Assembly (NCBI GenBank): GCA_017308345.1
Contig: JAFKFE010000438.1
Span: 1-6,201 of the forward strand
Reading direction: 5' to 3'
DNA length: 6,201 nt
DNA from: Alphaproteobacteria bacterium
GTDB taxonomy: Bacteria > Pseudomonadota > Alphaproteobacteria > Rhizobiales > Rhizobiaceae
Shown here: piece by piece, positions 5,224 through 6,201 of the stretch
How positions within the stretch are numbered: position 1 is the stretch's first letter
Layout: every line of letters starts with the position of its first letter
Position numbers and translations under genes: made by a program
Notes under the pieces: generated by a model
The model's input: the letters and a program-made list of their open reading frames with translations, nothing else
The model's database searches: none
Told to the model about the DNA's origin: nothing

Positions 5224-6201
5224 ATGGACGTCGTCGTCGTCGAATCGCCGGCCAAGGCGAAGACAATCAACAAGTATCTCGGCAAGAACTATAAGGTCCT
5301 GGCCTCGTTCGGCCATGTCCGCGATCTGCCGGCCAAGGACGGCTCGGTGCGCCCCGATGAGGACTTCGCCATGTCCTGGTCGGTCGACACCGCCTCCGGC
5401 AAGCGCCTGGCCGACATCGCCAAGGCGGTCAAGGATGCCGACGGCCTGATCCTCGCCACCGACCCCGATCGCGAGGGCGAGGCGATTTCCTGGCATGTGC
5501 TGGAAGTCCTGAAGCAGAAGCGCGCGCTGAAGGACAAGCCGGTCAGCCGCGTCGTCTTCAACGCCATCACCAAGGCCTCGGTGCTGGACGCCATGGCCAA
5601 TCCGCGCCAGATCGACGCGCCGCTGGTCGACGCCTACCTCGCCCGCCGCGCGCTGGACTATCTCGTCGGCTTCACGCTGTCGCCGGTGCTATGGCGCAAG
5701 CTGCCGGGCGCCCGTTCGGCCGGCCGCGTCCAGTCGGTGGCGCTGCGGCTGGTCTGCGACCGCGAATCCGAGATCGAGCGCTTCATCCGCGAGGAATACT
5801 GGCAGATCGCCGCCATCCTCAACACGCCGCGTAACGATGGTTTCGAGGCGCGCCTGACCGCCTTCGCCGGCAAGAAGCTGCAAAAGCTCGACATCGCCAA
5901 CAAGGCGCAGGCCGACGACATCAAGGCGATGCTGGAAGGCGCGACCTTCAAGGCATTGTCGGTCGAGGCCAAGCCCACCAAGCGCAATCCCGGACCGCCC
6001 TTCACCACCTCGACGCTGCAGCAGGCCGCCTCTTCCGGGCTTGGCTTTTCAGCCAACCGCACCATGCAGGTGGCGCAGAAGCTCTATGAAGGCATGGATG
6101 TCGGCGGCGAGACCGCCGGCCTCATCACCTATATGCGAACCGACGGCGTTCAGATGGCTCCAGAGGCGATCGAGGCCGCACGCAACGCCATCGTCAGCGA
6201 G
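5224..6201 (+). CDS. topA: DNA topoisomerase I (type IA), N-terminal 326 residues; continues past window edge
   Basis: Type IA topoisomerase that relaxes negative supercoils by cutting one strand through a tyrosine 5'-phosphodiester. The N-terminal Toprim domain begins MDVVVVESPAKAKTINKYLG, with the conserved Glu7 and Lys11/Lys13 and GHVRDLP at 30-36. The acidic metal triad is in ATDPDREGEA (Asp80, Asp82, Glu84). The core has SAGRVQSVALRL from 165, FTTSTLQQAAS at 260-270, and the active-site ITYMRTDG with Tyr303 and Arg305. Full-length alphaproteobacterial TopA is about 850-900 residues, so the C-terminal zinc/basic repeats are outside. The start at ATG 5224 is set by the conserved N-terminus; the Shine-Dalgarno is weak (AAGAG about 5 nt upstream). 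Four GTC codons in a row follow the second codon. Residue 272 is Gly where homologues usually have Arg or Lys (SS-R/K-LGFS). Confidence 0.97.
   Translation, partial: MDVVVVESPAKAKTINKYLGKNYKVLASFGHVRDLPAKDGSVRPDEDFAMSWSVDTASGKRLADIAKAVKDADGLILATDPDREGEAISWHVLEVLKQKRALKDKPVSRVVFNAITKASVLDAMANPRQIDAPLVDAYLARRALDYLVGFTLSPVLWRKLPGARSAGRVQSVALRLVCDRESEIERFIREEYWQIAAILNTPRNDGFEARLTAFAGKKLQKLDIANKAQADDIKAMLEGATFKALSVEAKPTKRNPGPPFTTSTLQQAASSGLGFSANRTMQVAQKLYEGMDVGGETAGLITYMRTDGVQMAPEAIEAARNAIVSE

Noticed and set aside
5226..5238. Run of GTC repeats at the start of topA
   Set aside because: It encodes the conserved Val-rich first beta strand of the Toprim domain; trinucleotide slippage would stay in frame and no phase-variation role is supported.

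Overview
The window looks like chromosome from a GC-rich alphaproteobacterium of the order Hyphomicrobiales. The rhizobial/Mesorhizobium-like character of the GlmS, GlmU and TopA proteins, the short alphaproteobacterial form of the GlmU beta-helix and the promoter-like elements support this. The genus is a judgement from remembered homologues, not from a search.

Layout from left to right: (1) glmS on the minus strand, complete at its start (1553) and cut by the left window edge after 517 codons. (2) A 213-bp divergent spacer with two stem-loops. (3) A 122-residue conserved hypothetical gene on the plus strand (1767-2135). (4) glmU on the minus strand (2140-3510), convergent with the hypothetical gene across a 4-bp gap. 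(5) A ccdA-type thiol-disulfide electron-transfer membrane protein on the minus strand (3658-4404). (6) A divergent spacer, then a small secreted protein of the COG4315 'Yx(FWY)xxD' family on the plus strand (4569-4946), followed by a probable terminator. (7) A spacer carrying a perfect 19-bp palindrome, then topA on the plus strand (5224 to the right edge; first 326 codons).

How the genes work together: GlmS makes glucosamine-6-phosphate from fructose-6-phosphate and glutamine. GlmU makes UDP-GlcNAc at the end of the same pathway, supplying peptidoglycan and lipid A. They lie close on the same strand, but with an opposite-strand gene between them, so they are not one simple operon. CcdA and the CxxxC-containing secreted protein are divergently placed and may both belong to the periplasmic redox compartment (inference). 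TopA is an unrelated housekeeping enzyme.

The most striking observation is in glmS. The reading frame is open and otherwise canonical, but the near-universal Cys-Gly-Thr-Ser/Ala motif of the first SIS (sugar-phosphate-binding) domain is missing, exactly as if 12 bp had been deleted in frame at 662/663. No CRISPR array, tRNA, rRNA, insertion sequence or novel multi-gene system is visible.
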